From Lineus longissimus (Eukaryota > Nemertea > Pilidiophora > Heteronemertea > Lineidae): a DNA stretch of 64,000 nt. Of this stretch, positions 35,947 through 48,911 are shown piece by piece (within the stretch, counting starts at the first letter, position 1; each line of letters opens with the position of its first letter). The stretch lies in contig NC_088311.1 of NCBI RefSeq assembly GCF_910592395.1, positions 3,784,501-3,848,500 on the forward strand, in the 5' to 3' direction. Below the pieces are notes generated by a model. That model saw only the letters and a program-made list of their open reading frames with translations, ran no database searches and was not told the origin of the DNA. The translations under genes were made by a program, and so were the position numbers.

Positions 35947-37279
35947 AAAAATGACCCAAAATGATATACATGTATTGTTATAATTGATATCTCGACATGT
36001 CAGTCCCAATAAAACACTGCCAATGTAGTTGTTGATGTCGTACAGATGCTGCATGCAAAGATCTGCTCAAAATTCCAACCGCTTCATGGTTTTTCAAACA
36101 TTTGGTAAATTTTTGCAAAATTCTTCCATCAAACTCAAAAAGGGGCCTTGGATCCAGGGCCCACATGACCACCCATGAGCATGAATGTATAGGACTGAAA
36201 AGCCTGTAAGACCTGGGTACAAGGTATTTTTAAAGTGGTCTGCATCCGCAAACTGTGCGTGATATAATGCTGAAAATGCGGGATATTGATGATAGATACA
36301 TAATCTGATAGATGTTAAAGCGAAATTTTTACATCGATGCTGGTTTGGCAGTAAATCTTCAAAATATCACGAAAACGATAGTCCCTCTCAATCAACTAGA
36401 CTTTGATGTTTTCACCCCAAATCTTGGTTCGGTACTCAGGCTGACATTGTATTCGTTGTCATCAAGAAAATTTTCAAAAAATGTTGATATTTTGAGAATA
36501 TGATAAAGTTGTCATTTCGTGATATTTGGAAGAATAAATGGTTAATTAGCACCGATATCGATATTTGGCTTTAGCATCAATCAGATTATTTATCCATCAT
36601 TACGTTCCAAAATTTTCAGCATCTTAGTGTCGCTCGTGTTTACCCTGAAAATCCATCCAAAAATGACCCAAAATGATGTATTGTTCTAATTGATATATTG
36701 TTATAATTGATATCTCGACATGTCAGAACCAATAAAACACTGCCAATGTAGTTGTTGATGTCGTACAGATGCTGCATGCAAAAATCTGCTCAAAATTCCA
36801 ACCGCTTCATGGTTTTTCAAACATTTGGTAAATTTTTGCAAAATTCTGCCATCGAACTCAAAAAGGGGCCTTGGATCCAGGGTCGATATGACCATCCATG
36901 AGCATGAATGTACAGGACTGAAAAGCCTGTAAGACCTGGGTACAAGGTATTTTTAAAGTGGTCTGCATCCGCAAACTGTGCGTGATATAACGCTGAAAAT
37001 GCGGATATTGATAATAGATACATAATCTAATAGATGTTAAAGCGAAATTTTGATATCAATGCTGGTTTGGTAGTAAATCTTCAAAATATCACGAAAACGA
37101 TAGTCCCTCTCAATCAACTAGACTTTGATGTTTTCATCCCGAATCCTGGTTCAGTACTCAGACTGACATTGTCTTCCATGTCATCATGAAAATTTTCAAT
37201 AAAATGTTGATATTTTGAAAACATGTCTAAGTTGTCATTTCGTGATATTTAGAAAAATAAATAATGGTTAATTAGCATT
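35947..37279 (+). repeat. Two direct copies of a ~610-bp element downstream of SPO11
   Basis: Copy 1 covers about 35947-36552 and copy 2 about 36655-37279. Both contain tgacccaaaatgat, gatatctcgacatgtcag, aaaaggggccttggatccag, aagacctgggtacaagg and aagttgtcatttcgtgatat in the same order. Differences are scattered substitutions and small indels. About 100 bp of unrelated sequence separates the copies. No coding frame runs through them. The first copy begins about 280 bp after the SPO11 stop, and its AATAAA at 36008-36013 could serve as the SPO11 poly(A) signal. Confidence 0.8.
36008..36013 (+). terminator. SPO11: Candidate poly(A) signal for SPO11
   Basis: AATAAA, 339 bases after the stop codon and inside the first ~610-bp repeat copy. 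A second AATAAA occurs at the matching place in copy 2. No earlier canonical hexamer was noticed after the stop. Confidence 0.3.
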
Positions 37280-40100
37280 GATTTTCCCTGTGTGTTGCCC
37301 TAATGGTGTATTGGGCAATGTCCCTACCACTCTGTCTGTGAATGGTATACACGTTATGCAGCATGGTGATGAAGATGTGGTGATTTACCGAGTAACTACT
37401 TGTGACACTGACACCTTTTGCAGGTGCTTTTGTTGCCATTGTTAGAAACAGACTCCTGCTGCACAATACGCTACAAAAGTACTCATCCTTTTGTTGGTCG
37501 GGTCAAGAAATATCAGATCCTGCCCAGGCATGGGTTCATTAGATAGAGTAGGGACAACCATTTACGAAGTCACTATGAAAGTACTATTTTCTTATGGTGT
37601 CTACTGAAGGGTTGTCGTCCATTGTGATGCTTTTTCTACTCTGGTTGTCCTGGCATACATGATTGTGTCTCCACAAAGAGGAGGAAATCGGCTATCCTGG
37701 ATGGAACCCCAAGAGTGGAGATTGAGTATTTGTCGGGCAAGGGGGGCAGGTAGGTGGGTCTTGGAATTGATGCCGTTCGCAGATGCCAATAGCAAAGAAA
37801 GTGAACTTCTTTCTATAAAACATTCTTTTCCAGTGATTATGATAGACAGATCCACGAAGCAAATTAAAAAGGAAGATCCACAAAAAAAAAACGCGCTTAT
37901 ATCCAGTTCTTGGAACATTTCCTGCCTCCTAAATTACACCAGGGTATCTTTCTTATAATCTTTCAAACTCCTAAGAAAAATGGCATAAATCGGGATGAAT
38001 GGGCCATAGTCTTTCATCTCGGCTCATCTAAAGGTTTTCTGAGCTGGTAAGACGACTTTGTTGTCATTCAGGAATTGATGGAAACGACATCAGAGAAGCC
38101 TGTTTACAAAGGCAGCGTCATTAAGGAAAGATGTACATTTATCACCAAACAAACTTTGGTGCATCATGTGACATGATTTTAACTTTGTAAAAGGAGGCAC
38201 ACTGTGGATTTGATGAGTTTTAATGGTATGAATCTTGAGCAAACCTTGCTCAATCACCACAATGGCAGAGAGGAAGTAGGCTTTTTCCTCGGCTCTCTGT
38301 GGCATATTGATTGTCATGATGAACAAAGCCGCAAAATGGCAAACGGAGATTACCGTATGTCGAGAAAAAGATACGTTGTCTTGGAAGCGTTGTTCAGACC
38401 TGTTTCTGCTTAAAATGGTCCGTTATTGTGATATCATGCATTGAATTTTATTGGTAGAACCCAGGTGGCCTGAATCGCGGGATGACTAAAGAAGAATATC
38501 GTATTGCTACCTCCTAAACACCGATTTACTGTTAGTGGTATTGGTTTCCTCACGTCTTGCTCGATTTCCTTTTGATTTCCTGATTCGGTTCTAAGATTCA
38601 AAATTCTTGAGGTTGATAAAGGCGAAGGATATTTTATATCCAGATCTGTTCCCTTTCGCTTCGTTTCTATTTGGCCATTCCACCTTAAATCATCGCTGGA
38701 TGCTGCATTAAAAACCAAGGGCCGGTGGGCTACTCATAAAAACTTCTTTGTCTTTGATGATTACATGTATGATCCTCCCTTTGGATTAGATTGTTTGCCA
38801 AACACGAACTAGTAAACTTGCGTCTTTATCAAAGGATGACATCCTCTCCAAGAGGGGCCACTTTCAGGACATAATTCTTCCTTAGTTTCTGAAGAAAAAT
38901 AATTAATGAAATTAATAGTGTCGTCAAAGCAAGCAAGCGTATACTGTCACTTCCCTTTGGGGAAAGAAGCAAAGCAAATCCTTGTGTGGGCTGCAAAGGA
39001 GAAAGGTTGAATCTTGTACTTTGTGACCATATGCCTTGGAGGCATACGAGCTGTAAATAGAATGATACAAACAGATAGGGGACAAAGCCAGCTGGAAGCA
39101 CAAAAAAATCTGTATCTTTGAAGAAATGTGTTGTCTCCCTTTTGGCCACTGGTTTTTGTGCTTTTTGAACATGTGCCAAGGTACTCTTAGTCTCCGTTTT
39201 TTAGGGGCGGCCGGGTAAAATTTTTGCAACAACAAAGTAGACATTATTATTGTTGGCAACTTGTTGAGCATTTGTTGGACATTAAAAACAACAGACTGTG
39301 TGCATCGTTCAAAGGACTAATAGTGTCTAGGGCGAGACGCATAGGATAGAGTACCTATGTATCCGAGGGGAATTGAAAATTTTGGTTTAACTGTCATTTC
39401 ATATCATATCGGCAGTGGGCATTGCGTGCATGGTGGTAATCTCGCCTTTGTGATTTAGTTGGTTCTGATAGTGATATCATCAGAATATACCCTGATACCG
39501 GCAGAGACACTGCAGTCCATGTAACTGAGGTCTTAGCTTGGTAGACCAGCAAGGTCATGGTGATATATGCCTCTCCACGGAACTGTGCAATAAACTGCCG
39601 CCATATCGGTTTGTTGTTGTCACGCAATGTTCATTACCAGCTTATCAATTACCAATAAGACAAACAAGAAATCTAATTATCCTGTCTGCACAATATGCTT
39701 ATAATTCAGTAATCATTGGTTTCCTGTCACAAATTGCTGGGAACCTGCAGTAGCTGTCAATGATCAACAAGAGTGGAATCATATTAAAGGGAAAATTCTA
39801 ATCCAGGATAATGAACAACTGGACTTTGCCGGGACTGTTGTTGTATGGAATGCTGAAGAAAAGTTTCCCAGGCTAATAAACATCATTATCCTATTGAAAA
39901 ATATGCATGGATATCTTTTTAGCCCATACAAATGTAAAACAAATGAGTTCTGTTTAAAAAAAATGTTTTGAGAATTCGTAAGAAAACGTTACCATGGCAC
40001 GCCGTGATAAATGATTTTTGTTCAAGTCAAATTGAAGTCTTTAATAATTAAAAGTTTCCTTATAGAATGCTTCCTTGTGGAAGGAACTATCTCTAACAAG
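37280..40100. other. Intergenic region, no gene supported
   Basis: Several open frames of 60-116 codons occur on both strands (for example minus 38829-39179), but they overlap one another, lack recognisable domains and have no convincing splice partners. I see nothing else. Confidence 0.4.
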
Positions 40101-40159
40101 AATTAATGATAATTCTTTTTTTAAACTTCTCAAAAGGAAATGTAATACGACTAATATAT

Positions 40160-40745
40160 TTTCTTAAAAGACATGACAATATCATAAAGGTGGTGCATAT
40201 CCACGGGGGGGAAAGAGTAATTGGCCTGGATTCAGTGAACGTACGATGCATTTCGCAATATGACATTTCATTCGCTAGTATTTTCACCATGTTCACAGCT
40301 ATTCAAACGCTGTGATGGCTGACGTATCTTTGAGCAAACTTCATAGTGTCGTATTTCATGTTTATTTCAAAAGTGTAATGACTGAAGTAAAAAAGGCAAA
40401 AATCTTTCTTGCATTCAAAGTAAGTTTTAAATCAATTCAAGTCAAAATCTTTTTAGAAATGAAACAGCCAGTGGTGGAATGTTTCGTTTTCATTTCATTT
40501 TTTTTGACAAGAAATTCTGATAGAAATATGTTTGTTATGCAATTTGTTGAAAGGAATTCTTGGCGAGGTATCAAGGCATCACAAAATCTTCATGATGAAG
40601 TTGTGTATATATCGAGGGGGACACAGTAATTGGTTTGAGTTCATTGAAACTGCGATGCAATTTGCGTTGTCACATCTAATTTTTACTATGCTTCTCTGCC
40701 TTCAAAGACTGTGACGACCTGAGACATCTTCAAGGAAATCTTTGC
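40160..40745 (+). repeat. Diverged direct duplication of ~180 bp
   Basis: Copy 1 is about 40165-40345 and copy 2 about 40567-40745. Shared landmarks in order are a cacgggggggaaagagtaattgg / cgagggggacacagtaattgg segment, a ttca.tgaac...cgatgca.ttcgc block, and a ttcaaa.gctgtgatg / ttcaaagactgtgacg block. Divergence is heavy, so this is an old duplication or two copies of an old repeat. Confidence 0.5.
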
Positions 40746-41164
40746 GACAGATTTTTAAAGGCTTTTGTGTAACATTTTTTTCGGCTGAAATGACCAGGGG
40801 CCAAAAAGGCTCATGACGATCTACGTGCTGATTTTATGCTGAAGAGTAAAGGGGATGTTTTTTTTTTAATCTGCGTGTTGTTCACTAATTCGTGTTCTAG
40901 AATGAATTCTGATAAACGGCTGGCCACTTCCAGAAATATTTCGTTAGACCGTTACGAATTCAGCTCGTTTACCTTCAATAGGCGATATCTCCGATTTATA
41001 GGGTGTTTGTCCGACACTGACAATAAACTGATAAGGTATTGGTTATTTGACAGATCGCTCTGACTGTTACTGAATATCTTATCGGACGAAAATTGACAGC
41101 TGGTTAATGCCTTGATATGGTCTATCTGCCACATACAGGCACTTCGTCATAATATTAGCACCAT

Positions 41165-41360
41165 GGGTTGCAGGAATCCTGACTTGTAACTCAGTAATGA
41201 TTTGTACCCAGGATTCAGAAATCCTGACTTGACACTTGGGAATTCGATCACGCGATTCCTGAGTTGTAAACTTAGGTCGAAATCTAGAGTTGTATTAAGG
41301 AATCCTGACGTGTATCATGAAACTCCTTGGAGTTGTAACTCAGGAAGCTGTATTTTAAAG
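41165..41360 (+). repeat. Degenerate short tandem motif (aatcctgacttgtaact)
   Basis: Variants of gaatcctgacttgtaactcag recur about six times over 190 bp (for example near 41174, 41218, 41262, 41300 and 41330), irregularly spaced and mutated. No coding content is seen. Confidence 0.45.
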
Positions 41361-43799
41361 GTTGATAGCTTAGTGTGTTAAAGTTTGAAAAAGCTTATTG
41401 TTAGCCTAGATCATGGTAACCATTTGTCAAAACTGTATCCATTCAACATCCACTCGCCAGTGGCCAGTTCTTGTTCACTTTCCATCATTCTCTCATGTAT
41501 ATCATTATCATAGGAAGAGAGTATCAAAAGATCGAGGCAATGTCAGCATGATCAATGCGATCAGATTTGTCCATTACTTGATGGTATCAGTTCATGCCAT
41601 GCTTGCACTGAGGTCACGCCACCTTTAGACCATAACTCCATAAGCCACGAGTGTGAATTAGTTTGATTGCGATGCGTGCGGAACGGAAATTGTGCCGAGG
41701 GTTTGGCGACAGTGGAGTTGTTCTGTGGATCAAAGGAGGTCTTTGCGAGATGGGGAGATTGGAATGGTTTAGGATGACAGTCACTTTCTAGGGAATTACT
41801 ACTTGTGTCGTGCTCAGAATAATACTCTTGATGTGATGAAAGCCAGTTTGCGGTGATTGGTCTTTGAACTTGGTAAATTTCAGGTGCGCTGGGCAGCGCC
41901 GTCCGTTGAATCGACAGGCTAATAGTGTATTGCTATAGAAGATGATTTTGAACATCGGGAAATGTACACAAATCCTTTCATACCACTTCTTGAATCTCAA
42001 AAAGAAACTCTGATATATGCATTATTGCTTGCCGGCAATAACTCCCGCTACCTCTCATTTTTAATTTCTATCACCTGTTTTTAATCATGCCATACAGCAC
42101 CACAAAAATTCGTTTACGTTTACGACTCTACAGAGTTCGTACCCTATCTATCCATAATAAGCAAAGAAACAAAATAACCTTATGGAATTGATTTCTGTAA
42201 GATTGACATGAAGATTAGAGTCGAATCAATTCGGCGCTTTGGGAATTCTCCAGCTTTAGTCATGGCGGAGTTCAGCCTTGGTAGAGCATGGCAAAACGTG
42301 AAATGATAGCTTGAAATTAATTGGCTTGGTTGTCTTGGGAGATCTTGACGTGACTTCAGCGTTTATCTTGCAAAGGTTAGATTGAAACTTTACCCTCGTA
42401 TAGCATGTTGAATTGTGTTTTGAGTCGTCATTTTGTCATCTGCGGGAATAAACTTTTAACCAGGTCATGCTTTACACCCCAAGGTTGCATCGGGTCTTGG
42501 TAACATTGGTCGTTGCGTAACATCAGATGTCATGAAAAATGGTAGGGCGACATCACGGTCATGAAGTGCTACCCTGTCTTCATCCTTGTGTCAGGTCACA
42601 ATCTCAGGCGATGACAGGTTGGAGTGTCCCTGCAGCGTAACTGCATGAGCGAGACCAAAATTAGCATTACGTGCTGGGGGCTGCTGTGTTGCCGTGACAA
42701 TGTAGTTTGTCACCACCTTGGGTTATTACGATTCTTTGTTCTGCTGTCGTCACGACATAAGCAGCTACCCCCGACACAATGTTGTCGTTTTGCACAGGAT
42801 TGACTTTTGAGGATGTGGTTAAAGGTTCACTGGTTCTCCCTGTTCGAAATGGAGACTGTTTGCTTCCCTGTCATATTCTGCTTAGGGTCCATCTAAAGAT
42901 TAATTGATGCCACAATAGACTTAATTTGGTGGTGGGGTGCGGGTGGGGAGTTTGGGAGAGACTTCCACTAATGTGGTATAAATATATAATATTAAGAATT
43001 TTTGTTTAGAGTAAGTTTCTAGAATGATAAAATCAAGATAAGAAAACGTGATGGACTGTACTGCTTTTGGTCATCTTCAACAAAATTCATACAAGAAAGC
43101 CCATAACAAGCATACATCACCACATCGCGAGGATCTTAAACTGACGAGCAGACGTTAACCTTACCTCAGAATGCCAGGCACACTGCATCACGATGTGTAC
43201 ATTATACGTGCATGTCCCCCTGGTGATAATGTTGCCCATATCCTGTAAATCCTTTAGAAATTGTCTCTCGGCAGGATCGGTTTACTTGTAAGATGAGAAT
43301 TGATTTCTTTGAGACGAGAGTTGGTGAACAGATGGTTTGCCAGTCAAGGAAGAAAGACAAGATTTTATCCATTGGATTTCATCTAGGGGACATTTCACCC
43401 TTTGTGGACGGATTTTGTACGGGATGACTCAAAGAAGGAACATGATAATCGGATAATAAAACTAGTAGGTTTACTAAAAGGGGCGTGCCAGGGGAAGCTA
43501 CAGTGTGGATGGATGGAACGTATTTGTGAGGGACAGCGATATTTTGAATATTTGATAGGAAATCTGTACATCACTTCTATCTTAGCTTCGCCCTGTTATG
43601 GTGGCATTACGTTTATTAGACACTTTCTGTAGCTTTATCTGACCAGTTAATGCGATATCGTGGCATTTTTCCAATATCACAACTGTCCTCCTCTAAGGAA
43701 ACTAGCGCAGCAAAACAGTTTACGGATGAGAAAGAAGCTTAATGGCATTTAGCATGATTGGCAGACTCGCCTATTGACATTGACACTAAACCTCTCCTC

Positions 43800-44000
43800 C
43801 GTTCCGGGACATCCAACACTTTCTTCCGAGTTCCGCAATTTTATTAGCGGACGTGACTCGCGGCCACAGAAAGGGTTTCCGAGGAGAGAAATCGACGACG
43901 GGCGACTTTAAATGTTCTATCAAACACCGCATTAAATGTAGGCTTAAACGCGTGCCTTCTCCCCGCCTCTTCGTTCATTCAGGCAGTCATCGTGAGTGAT
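43800..44000. promoter_or_regulatory. Local CpG-rich patch
   Basis: Between about 43800 and 43990 CG dinucleotides are clearly denser than in the surrounding AT-rich DNA (ttccgagttccgcaa, gacgtgactcgcggcc, gaaatcgacgacgggcgac). No adjacent exon was found. It may be a promoter, an enhancer or a chance patch. Confidence 0.2.
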
Positions 44001-44588
44001 AGTCAGTTGAGCATATATGACGAAATTTATTGGAGGAATCGTGTGCTACCGAAAGGGATAAACCGTTCAAAACGTGAGATGAAGTCGTCAACCGATAGCC
44101 TGATTACCTTTGACACGTGACCTTGACATTATACGTCAAAGGAAAATATGGTTTTTCCTCGTCGTCATGGTATTAGCTGCGTTTACTTTTCCATGTTTTT
44201 TTACGTTCAGTAGATCAAAGTTCAACGAACAAAAAGGAGGCGATATTGTCGTGCATATTTTTGTGCAGCTATCACTAAAGTAGGCTCTTTCTTTTCGTGT
44301 TTCTCCCGACGCCATGCCATCCCTGGACAACCTACTTTGTGGTACTTCTCATTTTTATGCCAGGCTAACAAATGGCCATCCATGCATCTATAAGGTTGTC
44401 CGAGGAGATTAGGCTTATAGTACAAAAACAAAACAATGCTCTCACCTTTAGATTACTCATATTAATTTTTCTTTTGGCACAGGGAGAGTTCCCCGTAATA
44501 ATTTTTGTGTTGCAGTGTTTCACCAAACAAAACCTCATTTGCTCTTCCTATTACTTCTGGTCATTGGAGAAGCGAATCAGTAGATCTT

Positions 44589-45665
44589 GATTACCTCTGG
44601 GACTGTCGGTCCCAGAGATGAATATAAACTCTGGCAAGAAATCAATATACTATGTACGCTACTCGAGATCACGAATGGTACAAAGTTTTGGCCAAACCAG
44701 AAATCGGGGAAAAGGGAAAACTTTTTAAAAAGTTATGATGTATTGATGTCCCTGAGACGAGTGTATTTTCTGTAAGCAGATGATTTACATCTTTTCTTAT
44801 CTTCCATATTTTCAAATTATCAAAATAACTTCCCGTCCTCTTTCAAAGCGTCTCCTCACCTAAGATTCCTAGGTTTTCGTACCTTTCGCTATGGGGTCAT
44901 TGGCTGGTACCGTGAAGACAGATTCCCCCTGTGCGAGACCTGCATCGTCCAGAAATATCTTTATCGTGGAGTGACGACTAGGACTGCTAGATGATGCAGA
45001 ATGGAGGAAGCCCAATATCATGGGCAACTAACTCCGGGGCTAAATACCGTAGGACAAATCCTTTGGCCAGGATAGAGAAGCCCTTTTTGCATAACGTAGG
45101 ATCATGGACAGCTGTGTCAGTAGACAGATTACCCCCAGAGACCATCATCGACATAAAAGAAATGGTGTTTTGTATCGTGAAGGATCGATGAATACTACTT
45201 AGGATGCATGATGTGGATGCAGTTCTGCGTTAATGTGAGTCTTCCATTAGAATTCTCTGCAGGGTTTCAGCTTGGAACTAACCGATTTACAAGGGGTGTT
45301 TTTTCCGAGGTTGTAGTTTGTACCGTGTAACCAGTGACGCCTGAAACATCCGTCCAACACTACATTCTGCAGCAATCGTATGTCGTTCTTTCGGCGCATC
45401 TTAGAGGATTGGAATAAAAAAGACACGAGATTTTTTATTGGTGATTTTCGCGCTCGGATTCTTTCGACTAAGGAAGGCCTATACATCATATATTCATGAA
45501 TACTGCATCATGAAAAGAGACAGATTACCCTGGGGACTGTCATCGTCCAGAAAAAGTAGTATCTTCTATCTTGGATTGATCATTGAAGACTACTTGTCAT
45601 TCAAGATGGGGATGCAGTCCTGCATTAATGAGAGTCTGCCATTAGGTATGCGTTGCGGGGTCTGA
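44589..45665 (+). repeat. Cluster of diverged copies of a ~145-bp repeat
   Basis: The pattern agacagatt.cccc..., ..catcgtccagaaa, gatggggatgcagt..tgc.ttaatg.gagtct.ccattag appears at about 44915-45000 (partial), 45123-45266 and 45518-45661. A short piece (gattacctctgggactgtc) lies at about 44589. The copies are all in the same orientation and irregularly spaced. No coding frame is shared by them. Confidence 0.5.
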
Positions 45666-46302
45666 GCATAGCAAGGGAGATGTGAGCATTTCATTGGGAT
45701 AAGCAATGAGAAACTTCCTAGGAGGTTTGGGAGATGCTCAGTCAAATTCGTATTGGCAGATTTCAGTGTGAAAATATTGTGATTGCATGGTACAGTGAAT
45801 ATTTGAAGTGACTGAAGAATTCCACACTTGTCAATAAAAATTCATTTCAAACTCCTACGTAGTCGGTTAAAACTATCTTTAATCAACGTGCACATTCTGT
45901 ATGCTCTAATTGTGTCAACTGAAGCAGTGTCCAATGTAGAAACACCCCAAGAAAGTTTGGTATTTTTAGTCAGGGAAACGGAGCACTTTTTTCCTGAAAA
46001 TCCCTGAAAAACGTATTTTGCGTCCCATTCCTGTCCTAATTATTTTTTCTGAAAAATACTGGACCAGTAATAATCCTGTTCTACATGTAAGACTAACCAA
46101 TGCTAAAAGTTTCAGTCAAATCCGCCGACCCCATTTCCCCACTATATCACTTTTTTCATGGTCTATCTGTGGACTGACACTCAAAACGTCGTGAGTCTTT
46201 TGCAGCCTATGCAGTGATCCAACTATTCCTGCGGGGATGCGGCTTCCAAATCGATTTAGGTCATTCCTCGGAAACGTGGTGGAGACGGGCCATGACAATC
46301 AA

Positions 46303-46910
46303 TGTCTCGTGAGTGACCATGCAGAGAGATAAGATGGAATGATCCCGAGAGGTAAGTCATGAATGAGTGAGCAGATATCGACTATCGCTCATCATGTGAA
46401 ATTTGCTTCAGGAGGACGAGGGGTACGCATAACACTAAATGTAAGAGTTGGCCATGATAACTATGGGCTTATAGCATTTGAATCGGTTTTGTATTTTAAC
46501 TTATCTCAAAAATTTAAAGAAAAATACGGAAAGAAAGTTTAAAAGGCCGCAGCGGGATTCGAACCGGGGACGCCGGTTTCGGAGACCAATGCCATATCCA
46601 TTAGGCCACGAGATATCCTTGACCGACGTAGGCCGTGGAAATGGCCACTTGAACATGCTTTATGTGCCTTTGGTCAGTTGTCGCAAATGCCTCGCCCGTC
46701 AGTCTCTTTCTCCGAATTAATCATGATCACTCCTGGATAAAGTTGTGTAGTATGTAGCCAGACGGTCTGTGACTTCGTGAGTGGTCAAGCATGAAGAAAG
46801 ATAAAATGCCCCCTTGAGGTCGTGCAGATATCGACTTGAGCTGATCATGCGAAATCTGATTTAGAGAACATGGGCACGTTGCTGTATGCTGTATGGGCCG
46901 ATAGGCGTGA
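46303..46910 (+). repeat. Diverged direct repeats flanking the tRNA-like relic
   Basis: About 46303-46470 and 46765-46910 share cgtgagtg..ca, gcagatatcgact, a ctgatcatgcgaaat / ctcatcatgtgaaat segment, and a tatgggc.tatagc / tatgggccgatagg end. They lie on either side of the tRNA-Arg-like relic and are strongly diverged. Confidence 0.35.
46545..46615 (-). pseudogene. tRNA-Arg(CCG)-like relic
   Basis: On minus there is a D-arm-like gtggcctaatggata.tggc, an anticodon arm ggt-ctCCGaa-acc with anticodon CCG, and a T-loop ggttcgaatcc. The 3' acceptor strand tgcggcc has no partner, because the 5' end reads tatctcg, and the T-stem has two mismatches. I therefore call it a decayed tRNA or tRNA-derived SINE head, not a working tRNA gene. 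Confidence 0.5.
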
Positions 46911-48279
46911 TTAATGTGTCTGATGATGAAGTAGGCTACAGTCGATCGTAACTATCATAACGTGCTGAAAGATAGCTTTCAAGCGAATGGTCATGTCATT
47001 TGGTTTGTGTCATATAAAGCTAGTAACGTTATTTGAAGACAATGAAAACGATAATTGGCAAGCTCACGTCCATTAATCAGACGGAATTGTTTTGCTTTGG
47101 GACGAGGTCAGCAGCTTCATACGGCTGATACGAAAAAAAACGCAATCTCCGCTGAAGCAGATCGGTCTGCTATTGGGATTAATAAGTGCCAGCATACACT
47201 CTTGATGTTGATTTTCAGATGACTGCAACCAAATTGTGGTGAGGTCGAATAACTTCAAACCACTAATATAGCAAGATGATTGGTAAGTGCTCAGTATCAT
47301 GCGTTTTCTTAATAGCCTATATCAGAAACGCAAGCCGTCAAAAGAAAATAATACGATACAAAATTGAAAAGATAATTAGCCTTTTCGTTTTTATCGACTT
47401 CATTGCTTTTGTTAAGATGATACAATGAAGATTCTGGCTAATTGAATCGGGGTAATTATGGGCAGGTAAATTACTAATTAGTTGAAGGAACGAATTCGAG
47501 TCTGTATGATTATATCTTGTCATTTTATTTTTTAAAGATTTAGTATCAAACCATTATCAATTTATGCTAATTGTCTATTATCATTTGATATTGTAGAATG
47601 AGATTAGGGCTTATATATGCAGAACACATATGGTAGGTATACTGGTATATCAGCTAAGAGTTTATGGGTCTCCCGAGCTGAGGTGTCTATAGCCTCAGGA
47701 CCCCGAAGAGTCATCCTGACCTGCATTTGGCACTACGTCTTAGTGATGTGTGCGAAGGGAGGAGCATGCAGCATTCATCTGATCCATGCTGCTATTCGAA
47801 GACGCACAAGAGTAGCATGACGTAAGCTGCGATACATTCGCAAAGTAAGTTAGCCAGCGAATTTTCGTCTTTTCTAATGTAACGGTAGACAGTTAACGCG
47901 TTTGCTGTTGATCGATATTTTGCGCTTTAAATGTTCTCGTTTGACAATGCATTTGCTAAAATTAAACGGTCGTGAAATCTTTTTCGTGTTTTGCAGAAGA
48001 CCAAATGGCAAACCGACGAGTAAACACGATTGAAGGTAACGTGTATGTGCATGTAATTTCCCGTTAGAAAATCGCATTCTCCTTCTCCGCTGATCGTTGT
48101 TCCCCACGAGCAAATATCCCCCCAAGAATGTCATGAATCTCATTTTCCTCTTGAAATTAAATGCTCTACCCCGGGGGTTGGGGTAATGGTGCTAGTTACC
48201 TCATACATATGCCAGCCGGGGAATGCATATGTATGATGCAGACTGTTTCACAAAAATTGAGCAATATAAATTGCCTTTA

Positions 48280-48911
48280 ATATATGTTAATATGTCAGCT
48301 AAAAAAATATGCCACCTTAAACTAGAAGCTTTAGGAATTTGTTTGGAAAAGATTTCATGAAAGATGTTGTGGGTATTGCGTAATAAGCCAAAATGGGACA
48401 TTCATTAGCATTTTCTATGGCCCAGGCTTTAAGAAACACCCTGTACAACTTGCAGCAGACTGGATTAGTTTATACTTTAGAATGTGAAATGACCTGCATG
48501 TTACAATAGACAAACATGAGATTCTGCGATAGTCCTCAAATGTAAAGGATTGGGAAACACCTGCGCCTTTGCTCTCATAGGTTAATCGCGGGAATATAAT
48601 GGTAGCGAAGTTTACATCTAACCACTTATGCTACTGACGGCTGATTGGTACCCTCTAAAAGCACCGAGCTGTGAAGAGATTTCTGATAAACATGCAGGTC
48701 ATTTCACATTCTAAAGTATAAACTAATCCAGTCTGCTGCAAGTTGTACAGGGTGTTTCTTAAAGCCTGGGCCATAGAAAATGCTAATGAATGTCCCATTT
48801 TGGCTTATTACGCAATACCCACAACATCTTTCATGAAATCTTTTCCAAACAAATTCCTAAAGCTTCTAGTTTAAGGTGGCATATTTTTTTAGCTGACATA
48901 TTAACATATAT
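48280..48911. repeat. 223-bp perfect inverted repeat with 186-bp spacer
   Basis: The left arm 48280-48502 and right arm 48689-48911 are exact reverse complements over the 180 bases I compared base by base (48301-48480 against 48711-48890) and at both boundaries. Similarity stops sharply at both ends. The spacer 48503-48688 is unique. Each arm gives the same short frame starting MSHFGLLRNTHNIF, once per strand, which I regard as chance. Perfect arms imply a recent origin, gene conversion, or an assembly artefact. Confidence 0.9.

Noticed and set aside
38829-39179. Minus-strand open frame of 116 codons with a hydrophobic stretch
   Set aside because: A second overlapping frame on the same strand is equally long, and neither shows a recognisable protein or conserved start.
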